This document shows positions 1-10,600 of a stretch of DNA of 17,226 nucleotides, in pieces. A program made the translations under genes and the position numbers. Source of the DNA: Beroe ovata (taxonomy: Eukaryota; Ctenophora; Nuda; Beroida; Beroidae); assembly GCA_946803715.1 (NCBI GenBank), contig CAMPET010000106.1, positions 6,401 through 23,626 of the forward strand, read 5' to 3'. The notes under the pieces were generated by a model. It was given only the letters and a program-made list of their open reading frames with translations, searched no databases and was not told the DNA's origin. Within the stretch, counting starts at the first letter, position 1, and every line of letters begins with the position of its first letter.

Positions 1-945
1 ACGATTTATGAACAAAGTGCTAGGTCTAGGGAGTGGAATGATCAAATAAGTGAATTGAGAAAGAATGACCGATTTGATTAGCATTACCTTGCCTAGAAGA
101 GTGAGATCACGCCTGCTCCAGCGGTTTATAAGGTTCTTAGCCATGTTGAATTTTTCTTCGTAGTTAAGGCTAGAGATAGCAGCTAGGGATATATTATTGT
201 AAAACGTAATACCTAGCGCCGTGAAAGAGTGCTGTACAAAGTCAGAGCCATATTTGCTAGTTAAATAAGAAATCAATTCAGTGTTATTTTTAGCTTTACC
301 CAGTGGAGTGCAACGAGTCTTTGACACGTTAGCTCTGCAGCCTGATAGTTCCCCGAATACATCTAGAGTATTTAAGATATTATCAATATACTGACTGTTA
401 GCCTGGGTAAAAATGTCTGTATCATCGGCAAACAGGCTGAGAAAGATGTCGACTCCGTGTAAACTTATACCCTGGATGGTTGAACTATTGGATAGCTTGG
501 AGGAACACACTTGGGCTACTAGAAGGAAAAGGATGGGGGATAATGGACTACCTTGATGGAGTCCTCTAAAAATATAGATGGGGGAGCTAAGGTACCCGTT
601 CACGTTCGCATAGCTCATACAACCAAAGAATGCTACTTTCACTAGCTTGATTATATAACTGCCGAACCCGAGCTTTTCCATGGACTTGAACAAGAAATTG
701 TGCTCGACCGTATCAAAAGCTTTCTCGAAGTCAACTTGCAGAAGAAGCCCTTCGTCGTCGGGGTTGTTGTGAAAATGCTCGAGGGTGAGACCCATAAGAA
801 TAAGATTGTCACACGTGCTCTTGCCTGGCTGGAAACCTGTCTGGACATTACTAATTATAGAAGGGAGCGTGGTTAGGTTTAATGATATGGGTAAAAATCT
901 TATAGTCAACATTGAGGAGGGTGATAGGTCTCCAATTTTTGATGT
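1..945 (-). pseudogene. Non-LTR retrotransposon reverse transcriptase fragment (L1/Tx1-like), frameshifted and cut by the window edge
   Basis: Read on the minus strand, 1-840 is one uninterrupted frame of reverse transcriptase. In order it shows QTGFQPGKST, VDFEKAFDTVEHNFL (first catalytic Asp, domain A), GLHQGSPLSP (domain B), LFADDTDIF (the FADD catalytic box, domain C) and ALGITFYNNIS further downstream. At about 870-945 the typical start of the domain, NWRPITLLNVDYKIF, lies in another frame, so at least one frameshift falls near 865-885, and a stop lies just upstream of it. The NWRPITLLN type of motif is common in the L1/Tx1 group, so the clade call is inference. No endonuclease domain is visible upstream, and the C-terminal end lies outside the window. 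It is likely a 5'-truncated dead copy, although the long open stretch means it is not very old. Confidence 0.85.
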
Positions 946-1059
946 ATCAAATCTTGATAAAATCTATTTCTGACGCCAAAATTGATGAAAATAAGGAGTT
1001 AGCAATTATCTGACATTATGCTACCACCTGAAAAATTGCTACAAATGAGATTCCTGCAT

Positions 1060-1345
1060 TCCTAGTGTATTGCCTAAGGCACGCCCTCTAGCTCTAAAAT
1101 TGTTGCCCAATTCCCATGGCGAACTGCTGGTGACCATAGTTGAACGCATTATTCAATTCTAGGCCTTATAAGAGCCTTATAGACCTTCAGCATCAACTCT
1201 ATACCTTTCACAACAATATTTCTACTAACCCAAGCAATAGTCTTGTTTGAATCTTTGATACATTTATTTTGATATTGTGATCCCAGCATAGAGAACTGTC
1301 CATAAGGACACTTAGATCTAAGATCACGCTCAACACAAGTTTCTT
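1060..1345 (-). pseudogene. CR1/L2-type retrotransposon remnant, C-terminal part of the reverse transcriptase
   Basis: The minus strand reads, across several frames, CVERDL, then SVLMDSSLCWDHNI, then KDSNKTIAWVSRNIVVKGIE, then KVYKALIRPRIE-stop-CVQLWSPAVRHGNW. This is the familiar order at the C-terminal end of CR1/L2/Rex-type reverse transcriptases: a DLGV...DSSL block, a short linker, a YKALVRP-like block, then EYC.QLWSP. At least two frameshifts and several stops make it dead. It is a different family from the fragment at 1-945, which has another motif style. Both lie on the minus strand next to each other, so one may have landed beside or inside the other. No tail or target-site duplication could be fixed. 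Confidence 0.75.
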
Positions 1346-1371
1346 GAATTAAATAACCATCTAGGCCTTAT

Positions 1372-1453
1372 CTAGGCCTTATAATAGCCTTATAGACCTT
1401 CAGCATCAACTATATATCTTTCACAACAATATTTCTACTAACCCAAGCAATAG
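1372..1453 (-). repeat. Partial second copy of the CR1/L2 remnant (82 bp)
   Basis: This 82-bp stretch repeats 1159-1240 with a few mismatches and no length change, and covers the TIAWVSRNIVVK...KVYKA.IRPR piece. The first copy continues past 1240 into more retrotransposon sequence, while this one stops exactly at the N at 1454. A short 11-bp duplication (CTAGGCCTTAT) lies at its left border. It may be a genuine partial duplication or a mis-joined contig end. Confidence 0.8.
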
Positions 1454-1454
1454 N
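1454..1454. other. Single N: probable contig join
   Basis: The one undefined base sits exactly where the 82-bp repeat ends and the 31-bp inverted repeat begins. The other two Ns in the window (7982 and 12833) also sit at boundaries of duplicated sequence, so this is best read as an assembly seam. Linkage of the left 1.45 kb to the rest is therefore less certain. Confidence 0.7.
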
Positions 1455-1457
1455 GTT

Positions 1458-1534
1458 AAATACCATTATCCTTTTATTTATTTATTTTATTGTTGCCAAG
1501 TAAAAAATAAATAAATAAAAGGATAATGGTATTT
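1458..1534. repeat. Perfect 31-bp inverted repeat (hairpin)
   Basis: The left arm 1458-1488 and right arm 1504-1534 are exact reverse complements, with a 15-base loop. The arms are AT-rich with TTTA/TAAA runs and end in ATACCATTATCC. It starts four bases after the N at 1454, so it could be a small foldback element or a fold-back artefact at a contig start. Confidence 0.9.
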
Positions 1535-2194
1535 TACCATCTCAATCCTCTAAAACACTGAAAAGAAACATTCACAGCCATTTGAAAAAAAAACGCCACC
1601 TTTGAACTCATTTGTCCAGTGAATCCAAAAAAGAACAATCACATTTAGAGGAAGAAGAACTGCTAACGAATGTAAATGCCCCTTTTCTTTGCAACATAGG
1701 GGTGACTTTTCAGATAATCATTAAATCTAGATTTTTTATCTAAGTAGCTACAACCTTGCGTGTGCACATGTCGAGTTTCATTTGTCTGGCTGCAGCTGTT
1801 TCTCAATGGACAGATAGCATCCAGCAAAAAAATTGTGAAAATGATCATTCAATGACAAATGATACTGCATGAAAAGATATATTTCAGATATTTGAGACAT
1901 CAATCTGCAAGATCAATGATTATTTTAACTTACTATAGCTGGCTCGTCAATGTGATATACACCATATTGAAATATCTTCTGATGATTCGTCTCAACCATG
2001 AAGTAAAGACCACTCAATATTCAATAACTGTGTTTTATTTGTGTTTAAATAATTCAACACTTCTTTATACAATCAAATTTGAGCCTGACAATGTCGTTGA
2101 GCAACGAAATTAAAAAGAAACATTTCATTTGTCAACAGAGTCAAAAGAGAATTTATTAACTATCCCTCATTGTAACATTTTCCATAGAGCCAGA
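1535..2194. other. Upstream region of the EndoU gene, no gene recognised
   Basis: AT-rich sequence. Open frames here (for example 1859-2113 +) have the composition of random AT-rich DNA and match no family I recognise. Two splice-acceptor-like sites occur before the EndoU start: CATTTGTCAACAG ending at 2138 and CATTTTCCATAG ending at 2187. An upstream non-coding or coding exon of the EndoU gene could lie here, but I could not identify one. Confidence 0.6.
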
Positions 2195-3240
2195 ATGCCT
2201 GAGTTTGAGAAAAATGAGGAATTGTCTGAGGTAATTGAGAAAATGTGGAAAACAGATGAGAATGCTGCCATTATAGGACAGGATTTCATGATTGATATTG
2301 GTCAAAGGACCTTTACCGGTGATCAGTTAGCTGATAATGTTGACTCATCCTTGATAACATACATGAATGAAGATCTATTCAACCGGGAAAGTTACAAAAG
2401 GTTCTATGATCTGTTAGACAATTATGAAAGTCTGGTCGGAGTTGAAGAAGTTACAACTCACTATGAATTGATGGAGATGAAAAAGTTCATTGATGTCATC
2501 TGTAAGAGTAACCCTATTGCCATTGCCAAAGAATATTTGGTATCAAAGGGCTGGGCTCCAGATGATGAGGCAGAGTTCAAGGATTGGCTGTGGGATATTT
2601 GGTTCAAACTTTACAAAAGGGGTAGGAAACAGAAGGGCCAGTCAAATCGAGGAGGTGATTCCTCTGGATTTGAGCATGTTTTTGTTGGAGAAATAAGGAA
2701 TGGGTCAGTTATTGGATTCCACAACTGGATCCAGTTCTACAGGTAAAGTATCCCTCAGCTCATTCTATTATTATGCAGGGGGCATTTAATCATTTACCTA
2801 GAATTGTCTCCTTTAAGTTTTTTGACAGTTCTTATAATGTCGGATGTCCATGATTGGTCGGCTGTAGACAGAGTAACAAATTGAAAATTTGCAGGTTGGA
2901 AAAGATGGGCAAGGTGGACTATCGTGGCTATGTTGGAAACAAGAAGAAGCAAGACAAAGAGTTCATGATAACGATTCAATTCTCCTGGGATGAAGATCCG
3001 GAGGACACTGAAGATGGGGCGATCAAAGCAATGGGCGGAACCCTGCTAGGAACCTCGCCTGAATTTGAAATCGCAATGTACACTGTTGCCTGGGTCTATG
3101 CTAAGAATAACAACATTGTGAATGTTCCTATACAGATAGAGGACCAGGAATTTTATGTGATTGCTCATGTGTACAAGAACCAATTCCTTGGTTCTTGTTA
3201 CACCTCCTACTTCCCTCAGGAAAACAGCAGAAGGAGATAA
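2195..3240 (+). CDS. EndoU-family poly(U)-specific endoribonuclease (XendoU type), two exons
   Basis: Exons are 2195-2742 and 2895-3240, with a 152-bp GT...AG intron in phase 2 (AG|G encodes R183). The product is 297 aa, close to the length of intracellular XendoU. Known family role: metal-dependent cleavage of RNA at uridines leaving 2',3'-cyclic phosphate, for example in snoRNA release and ER/RNA turnover. Motifs in order are [15 protein letters not shown] (10-23), [18 protein letters not shown] (61-78), [10 protein letters not shown] (157-166) with E160 and H161, GFHNWIQFY (174-182) with H176, DYRGY (191-195), and K227 before [15 protein letters not shown] (231-245). E160, H161, H176 and K227 occupy the catalytic positions of the family, so it should be active. 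The open frame continues upstream of M1 without an ATG. Start 2195 is chosen because an acceptor-like CATTTTCCATAG lies 7 bases before it and family N-termini begin near here. No signal peptide is visible, unlike secreted ENDOU proteins. An extra upstream exon cannot be excluded. Confidence 0.9.
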
Positions 3241-3810
3241 CTTATTCACTAAATTTGAAACGATCATTTTATTTAGTAGTTTTTCTTTTAAAAGTGATAA
3301 AGTATTTTCTTCAGCATGTGCATTGTGTATCATATGGGATTCTTATTAATTTCAAACTCTTGATATTTTGATGTATGAGATAAACAAATTTTGAATCAAG
3401 TTAAAGACAGTTCGTACACTTCCTATAACTGATAATGGTAAATACAGTATCTGTAAAAAGTAGAAAACTTTAGGTATGCACTTTATGCACTCAGCTCGCA
3501 ATTAAAGTTTTTGGTACAGTAAAACCCTTTTGCTATTTTGAGGCACACAATATGTTGTCACATATATTTCATTGCTCTTTTATCTTGTATCGATATTGTA
3601 CGTGTATATAGTTTTAACCTTTTAACGGTTCAGAGATATTGGGTTGTTCAGTTAAAGAATGTTAAACTGTAATTTTCAGATGGATAATTAGCTTGTAGTT
3701 TGTAGATAGAACTAAGTTTTCAATAAGCATGAAACAGTGTTTTATTCTGTGTCTGGTTTGCAAACGGTTTTTGATCGTTCACATATTGCGTAATCAAGAT
3801 TTTGGCATTT

Positions 3811-3873
3811 TTACCCCCCCTCCCCCGGCCCCCTTCCGTAATCATCCGTTATCACTAATCATGGATAAACCCC
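3811..3873 (+). repeat. C-rich direct repeat, copy 1
   Basis: Order of elements: ACCCCCCCTCCCCC, a second C-run, then CCGTAATCATCCGTTATCA, then ATCATGGATAAACCCCCC. The same order of blocks recurs at 4473-4545 in the same orientation. A further GCGTAATCAAG lies just upstream at about 3788. It looks like part of an interspersed repeat or a short C-tract satellite, of unknown family. Confidence 0.6.
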
Positions 3874-4472
3874 CCTTCTGACGGATCGGCCTGAAAGCGA
3901 CAAATTTATATGATAGAGCCTTCTCCGGGTTAAATTTCTTTGGACTTGTTCTGCTGTCTGTTAGTGCTGAGATTCGTAGGTCGAGGGGCAACCTGAACCT
4001 TTAACATTTTGACCCGACAGGCAAGCCACTCACAGACTGACTTACACTCGCCCTACAGGCGGATTTTTGCATCAATTGGGAAGTAGCCGACTGTTATTCA
4101 CTGTATTGTATCCAGTTGAGCCTGTCGGCCATTTTGAGTCGGATACTGAGTTTATACGCTCAGTAAGTGTAAAGTGATATATATGCTTCTTTAAAGGGAG
4201 TACAGAAATTACCTTCTTAGTTGTATACAGTGAGTATACGCTCAGTAGAAGGGAGCACAGTGAGGGCTAAGCTGTATAGAGTTACTTACCGCTTAGATTA
4301 GGCCACATGGTTTCATCTTGTTTCAAACCGGTGCTTAATGAGCTCATTACGCAGTGCTGAAGTACCACGTGATCTGATAATTACACCAGTGACCCGCAGG
4401 AGGTATACACATATACAGCAAACCTAATCAGAGAAAATGACAGGCGTCGAGAGCAAAGAATTTTATTTGTTT

Positions 4473-4545
4473 TGATTACGTACTCAAGGTTAATAACCCC
4501 CCTCCCCCCTCCGTAATCAAGCGTAATCATTTGGAGACCCCCACT
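4473..4545 (+). repeat. C-rich direct repeat, copy 2
   Basis: TTGATTACGTACTCAAGG, then AACCCCCCTCCCCCCT, then CCGTAATCAAGCGTAATCAT, then TGGAGACCCCC. It shares block order with 3811-3873. The GATTACG on the left and CGTAATC on the right of the C-run form a short inverted pair, so the C-run could sit in a stem-loop or mark one end of a mobile element. Confidence 0.6.
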
Positions 4546-4626
4546 GTACTGTCCCTCAGTGTATAAATACTGAAATCATAATTTCATGATTCGAATTTTC
4601 ATTGCTGACTTTTATTTCCCTAGCTG

Positions 4627-7600
4627 ATGGGAGAAGGTGGATTTTTCCGTGGCACAAGCTCAAACCAGGATGCCCGATTCCTTGATAAGCAGAAGAAGCT
4701 GAGGGCTCAGATGAAGTTTGACGCATGTCTCGATACCAAGGTGACAACTGGCTTGCAGAATATTGTGGCATGAAAACTTAACAGCCAATTCTTGAAATTT
4801 GAAATTAGTGCTAACCGTCTCCATTCTGAGCACGTTGTTCATGATGACTTACCATCAGATCGATATGGAGAAAGTGTCTGTTGACACTGTCAAACCGTGG
4901 ATCAGTCAGAGAATCAACGAAATCCTGGGTTTTGAAGATGAGGTTGTCATTGACTTTGTCTTCAACATGCTGGAAACAGAGCGGGTAAGCGAGACTTTGG
5001 AAACATGGTACTATTGCAATGAGCAATGAGAGGACTGTTTTGATGTTTATAACTGACAAGGTTACCCCTCCCTAATGCCCCTCCTAATGCCCATCCCTAA
5101 TGCCTCCCTAATGCCCCTCTTAATGCCTCCCTAATGCCCCTCTCCCTCCCCACAGCACCCAGACCCGAAGGAGCTGCAGATAAATCTGACGGGGTTCCTG
5201 CAAGCCCGCCCATCACGAGAATTCATGGGGGAACTGTGGGCGATGCTAAAATCAGCCCAGGAGAACATAGCAGGTGTTGCGGGGGAAAACTGGTGTTTTG
5301 TCACGGTATAAGTCACGTTATGAGTCACGTGTCACGTTATGAGTCAAGTGTCACGTTATGAGACAAGTGTCATGTTATGAGTCACGTGTCACGTTATGAG
5401 TCACGTGTCACATAATGAGTCACGTGTCACATAATGAGACAAGTGTCACGTTATGAGTCACGTGTCACGTTATGAGTCGCGTCGAAAAAATTAAGAATTT
5501 CATTCACTGCTTCACGCATGTTAACCTGCGTTTTTTCAGGAATCCCGACCACTCTTCTGGAGAAGAAGAAAGCGGAAATTCAGCAGAGAAAAGAGGAGAA
5601 GAGCCGGATCGAGGAGAAGTTACTGGAGAAGGGAGTGCCTCAGGACCCTGCTATCTCTACCACCGTCACAGATACCCTGCAGGAGCAAGCCAAAAGAGAA
5701 CGCATGTCGAAGTGAGTGCTGGGATGTTGCCATTCTCATTTCATATATTGGAAAAAGTCTAGTTTTCGTAACCTTTTCTTACAAACGGACCACTTCCTCA
5801 CTCCCCTCCCGCTATATTCGGTAGTCTTACCTTACTGGACAGTGCACATTTGACCTAACTTTACAGTGCACATTTGACCTAAAATCGATTTCCCACTCTT
5901 TTATCCCTCTCTCATCTCCCCCTATTTTCAAGCCCTATTTCCTCTTCCTCCAATTTCCCCTCCCACTTCCCAGGACTCCATCCCCTGAGCCGCGCAGGAA
6001 ACACTCCCCCGGCCGAAAACACTCCCCCGGCAGTAGGAGGAGATCCCGATCACCGAGACGTCGCTCTCGCCGGTCCAGGTACCGACCGGTTATTGTGTCA
6101 CATGACCTATACCTGTCCGAATATTATCTGTTGATCAAAATTTCTGGTCATCCTCTCACTTCCGAAACGAATCCAGGCAATGTCATGTTGCACAAGTTAT
6201 TGCACAGCGTCCCTTATCTCCGTTACAATTTCGATTTGTCTATCCTCTCGTCCACTGTCGAATAATTATCGATAATTGCCGATAATTATCTTTGTCCCAG
6301 GTCCAGGTCACGTGACAGATCCAGGAAAGATAGACGTAGACGGAGACGAAGCAGATCTAGGGATCGAAGGAGAAGGTATGATCACATCACATATCCCCTT
6401 TCAGATAGAATCTATCCCTCGTACTATCACTAGCATTGATTCTCACCAAATTCTCAGTCTTATCATGACTCATGGAGCATTACACACTCTATGCCTGATC
6501 TCCTGGTCCTGGCATAACTCCCATTCTAAATTTCTAATATCAATTATCATACCTCATACCTATGAAAATCCCCTATACATAGCTATGTATTGATCAGCAT
6601 GAAACCTCAATACCAGCGGAGTAACCCCATTTGCCCTCAGACACGATCAACGCGACAACCCCAAGTCTGAAGGTCTGACAGTGGACGCGAAGCTACCTAT
6701 CAGTGCAGAGTACCATTCATCTCCTGATGCTAAACCAGGTAGTCTTGTTCAACTCTCTTCACAGGTGCAGGTTACAAGTAAATATTCACTTCGGGCAAAT
6801 TTACATACATAAGTGCGTCACAACGGCTAGATGTCGGTTTTATGCAGGTATAACGCAGGTCTGATGTATTGTGCCTAGCAAATACACAGAACACAGAATA
6901 TAGATCAATGCTGCTGCGACATGTTTTCACAGTGTTTTGATAGTCAATACAATCAGTGGACGTGTACCATTACAATATCCTATGTGAACAATGTTTATTG
7001 TTTGTATAGTATCGATAACAATGTATCCAATATCAGCTGATCCTGTAAGAAAAGAAAACACGCCATCGCCGAGCCCTGACGCCGATAGGTCAGGGAAGAA
7101 GCGGGAAAATGACGATCAGAAAGACAAGAGTCGTGGAAAGGAGCCGGAAAGTCGGGATAAAGGGGAAATTCCGGCGGAAATTAAACCGGAAATCAAGTTG
7201 GACTACGAGAATAAGATGCAGGCTGACAAGATTCAGGAGGCAGAGCGAAAGCAGCTTGAGGAGAAGCGAGGAATATCGCCGAGTAAAATGACGGATATCC
7301 AACGATCCCTGCTCAACATGGCCGCCAGGTGAACTATTCTATTTGCACTGAGCCTAATGAGAAATGACCAACTTTCCTAAATTGGTATCCTGCGACTCTT
7401 AGTTACTTAACAAACCAAAACATGAATTAGGGTAAATAAAACGATGCTGCTGGTAACGTGATAAATAGCACAAATAGTGGTGATCGCTTCATTGAAGTCA
7501 TAAAACGTTCTTCATCTTAGCGAGAAAGTCGGGGAAAACCCTCGCACAAGCTGCTGAAGTTGTGTCACAATTATTGTACCAATATTTAATGTTGTGTTTG

Positions 7601-10600
7601 CGTGACGCGCGAAAACATCGATCCTGAACAAGGATCTTATTTTTACGCGCACGCGATATCTTTTTGCCCGCATACATGTTTCGTACATTTTGAAAGTTGC
7701 AGAATCCGAATTTCGCGAAGGTCCTCACATGCATAATATCCCAGACCTCCCCCACCTGCGGCTGAAAGGAAGCGGCAACGAAAACGGGGAAGTGGCAGTA
7801 GCAGTCCTGACGCCAGGAGTCCCCGACCTCGGAGCCGAGAGCGGCGTGCAGACCGGCGGAGGCGATCCCAGTCACCGAGACGCCGGTCCTCGCCACGACG
7901 CCGTTCTCCGTACAGTAGGCGAGCGCCGGCTCGGTATAGCCCGCCGAGGAGACCGAAGCGAAGAACGCCCTCTCCGCCACCNAAATCTGACGGGGTTCCT
8001 GCAAGCCCGCCCATCCCGAGAATTCATGGGGGAACTGTGGGCGATGCTAAAATCTGCCCAGGAGAACATAGCAGGTGTTGTGTGGGAAATTTGGTGTTTT
8101 GTCACGTTACGTGCCACGTTATGAGTCACGTGTCACGTTATGAGTCGCGTGTCACGTTATGAGTCACGTGTCACGTTATGAGTCACGTGTCACGTTATGA
8201 GTCGCGTCAAAAAATTAAGAATTTCGATCACTGCTTTACACATGTTAACCTAGTAACCTGCGTTTTTTCAGGAATCCCGACCACTCTTCTGGAGAAGAAG
8301 AAAGCGGAAATTCAGCAGAGAAAAGAGGAGAAGAGCCGGATCGAGGAGAAGTTATTGGAGAAGGGAGTGCCTCAGGACCCTGCTATCTCTACCACCGTCA
8401 CAGATACCCTACAGGAGCAGGCCAAGAGAGAACGGATGTCGAAGTGAGTGCTGGGATGTTGCCATTCTCATTTCATATATTGGAAAAAGTCGCTCAGCTA
8501 GTTTTCGTAACCTTTTCTTACAAACGGACCACTTCATCACTCCCCTCCCGCTATATTCGGTAGTCTAACCTTACTGGACAGTGCACATTTGACCTAACTG
8601 TACAGTGCACATTTGACCTAAAATCGATTTCCCACTCTTTTATCCCTCTCTCATCTCCCCCTATTTTCCAGCCCTATTTCCTCTTCCTCCAATTTCCCCT
8701 CCCACTTCCCAGGACTCCATCCCCTGAGCCGCGCAGGAAACACTCCCCCGGCCGGAAACACTCCCCCGGGAGTAGGAGGAGATCCCGATCACCGAGACGT
8801 CGCTCTCGCCGGTCCAGGTACCGACCGGTTATTGTGTCACATGACGATACCTGTCCGAATATTATCTGATCCGTTCGAATGTTATCTGTTGATCAAAATT
8901 TCTGATCAACCTCTCACTTTCGAAACGAATCCAGGCAATATCATGTTGCACAAGTTATTGCACAGCGTCCCTTATCTCCGTTACAATTTTGATTTGTCTA
9001 TCTTCTCGTCCACTGTCATATAATTACCCCAATTACCGATAATTATCGTGGTCCCAGGTCCAGGTCACGTGACAGATCCAGGAAAGATAGACGTAGACGG
9101 AGACGAAGCAGATCTAGGGATCGAAGGAGAAGGTATGATCAGATCACATATACCCTTTCAGATAGAATCTATCCTACGAGGGATAGATCACTATCATTAG
9201 CATTGATTCTCACCAATTCTCAGTCTTATTGCTTGTCATAGAGCATGACACACTCCAATAACTCCTGATCTCCTGGTCCTGGCAAAACTCTACTACTCCC
9301 ATTCTAACTTTCTTATATCGATTATCATGTTACCTCAAACCAATGAAAATCCCCTATGTATAGATCAGCATGAAACCTCAGCGGAGTTACCCCATTTACC
9401 CTCAGACACGATCAACGCGATAACCCCAAGTCTGAAGGGTTGACAGTTGACGCGAAGCTACCTATCAGTGCAGAGTACCATTCATCTCCTGATGCTAAAC
9501 CAGGTAGTCTTGTTCAACTCTCTTCACAGGGGCGGGTTACAAGTAAATATTCGGGGGAAGGACGCTAGGTCGGCGGACGCTAGGTCCCTATTCACTACGG
9601 GCAAATTTACATACACCAATGCGTCAGAACGGCTAGGCATCGGTTTTATGTATTGTGGAACACAGAATACAGACCCATACTGCTGCGACATGTTTTCACA
9701 GTGTTTTGATAGTCAATACAATCAGTGGACGTGTACCATTACAATATCCTATGTGAACAATGTTTATTGTTTGTATAGTATCGATAACAATGTATCCAAT
9801 ATCAGCTGATCCTGTAAGAAAAGAAAACACGCCATCGCCGAGCCCTGACGCCGATAGGTCAGGGAAGAAGCGGGAAAATGACGATCAGAAAGACAAGAGT
9901 CGTGGAAAGGAGCCGGAAAGTCGGGATAAAGGGGAAATTCCGGCGGAAATTAAACCGGAAATCAAGTTGGACTACGAGAATAAGATGCAGGCTGACAAGA
10001 TTCAGGAGGCAGAGCGAAAGCAGCTTGAGGAGAAGCGAGGAATATCGCCGAGTAAAATGACGGATATCCAACGATCCCTGCTCAACATGGCCGCCAGGTG
10101 AACTATTCTATTTGCACTGAGCCTAATGAGAAATGACCAACTTTCCTAAATTGGTATCCTGCGACTCTTAGTTACTTAACAAACCAAAACATGAATTAGG
10201 GTAAATAAAACGATGCTGCTGGTAACGTGATAAATAGCACAAATAGTGGTGATCGCTTCATTGAAGTCATAAAACGTTCTTCATCTTAGCGAGAAAGTCG
10301 GGGAAAACCCTCGCACAAGCTGCTGAAGTTGTGTCACAATTATTGTACCAATATTTAATGTTGTGTTTGCGTGACGCGCGAAAACATCGATCCTGAACAA
10401 GGATCTTATTTTTACGCGCACGCGATATCTTTTTGCCCGCATACATGTTTCGTACATTTTGAAAGTTGCAGAATCCGAATTTCGCGAAGGTCCTCACATG
10501 CATAATATCCCAGACCTCCCCCACCTGCGGCTGAAAGGAAGCGGCAACGAAAACGGGGAAGTGGCAGTAGCAGTCCTGACGCCAGGAGTCCCCGACCTCG

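Larger units (their letters stand above)
3241..4626. other. Intergenic region between EndoU and SRRM1
   Basis: The first few hundred bases are the likely EndoU 3' UTR: AT-rich, no AATAAA close by, with an ATTAAA variant at 3501-3506. C-rich repeats lie at 3811-3873 and 4473-4545 (separate entries). A pair of related segments at 4141-4165 and 4224-4250 share TATACGCTCAGTA. A CACGTG E-box lies at 4366-4371. No coding exon was recognised. The last part holds the SRRM1 promoter or 5' UTR, ending in TTTTATTTCCCTAG (acceptor-like, ends 4623) three bases before the ATG. Confidence 0.6.

Noticed and set aside
785-973. Open frame on the + strand (62 codons)
   Set aside because: It is the complement of the minus-strand reverse transcriptase, whose domain motifs explain this sequence.
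1859-2113. 84-codon AT-rich open frame before EndoU
   Set aside because: No family resemblance, composition of AT-rich non-coding DNA, no supporting splice context.
5299-5482. CRISPR-like spaced repeat
   Set aside because: Units are directly adjacent with no spacers and the host is an animal intron, so it is a minisatellite.
7498-8014. Long minus-strand open frames opposite SRRM1 exon 9 (also at 10267-10849)
   Set aside because: They mirror the Arg/Ser/Pro-rich codons of exon 9. Such GC-rich repeats open several frames by chance.
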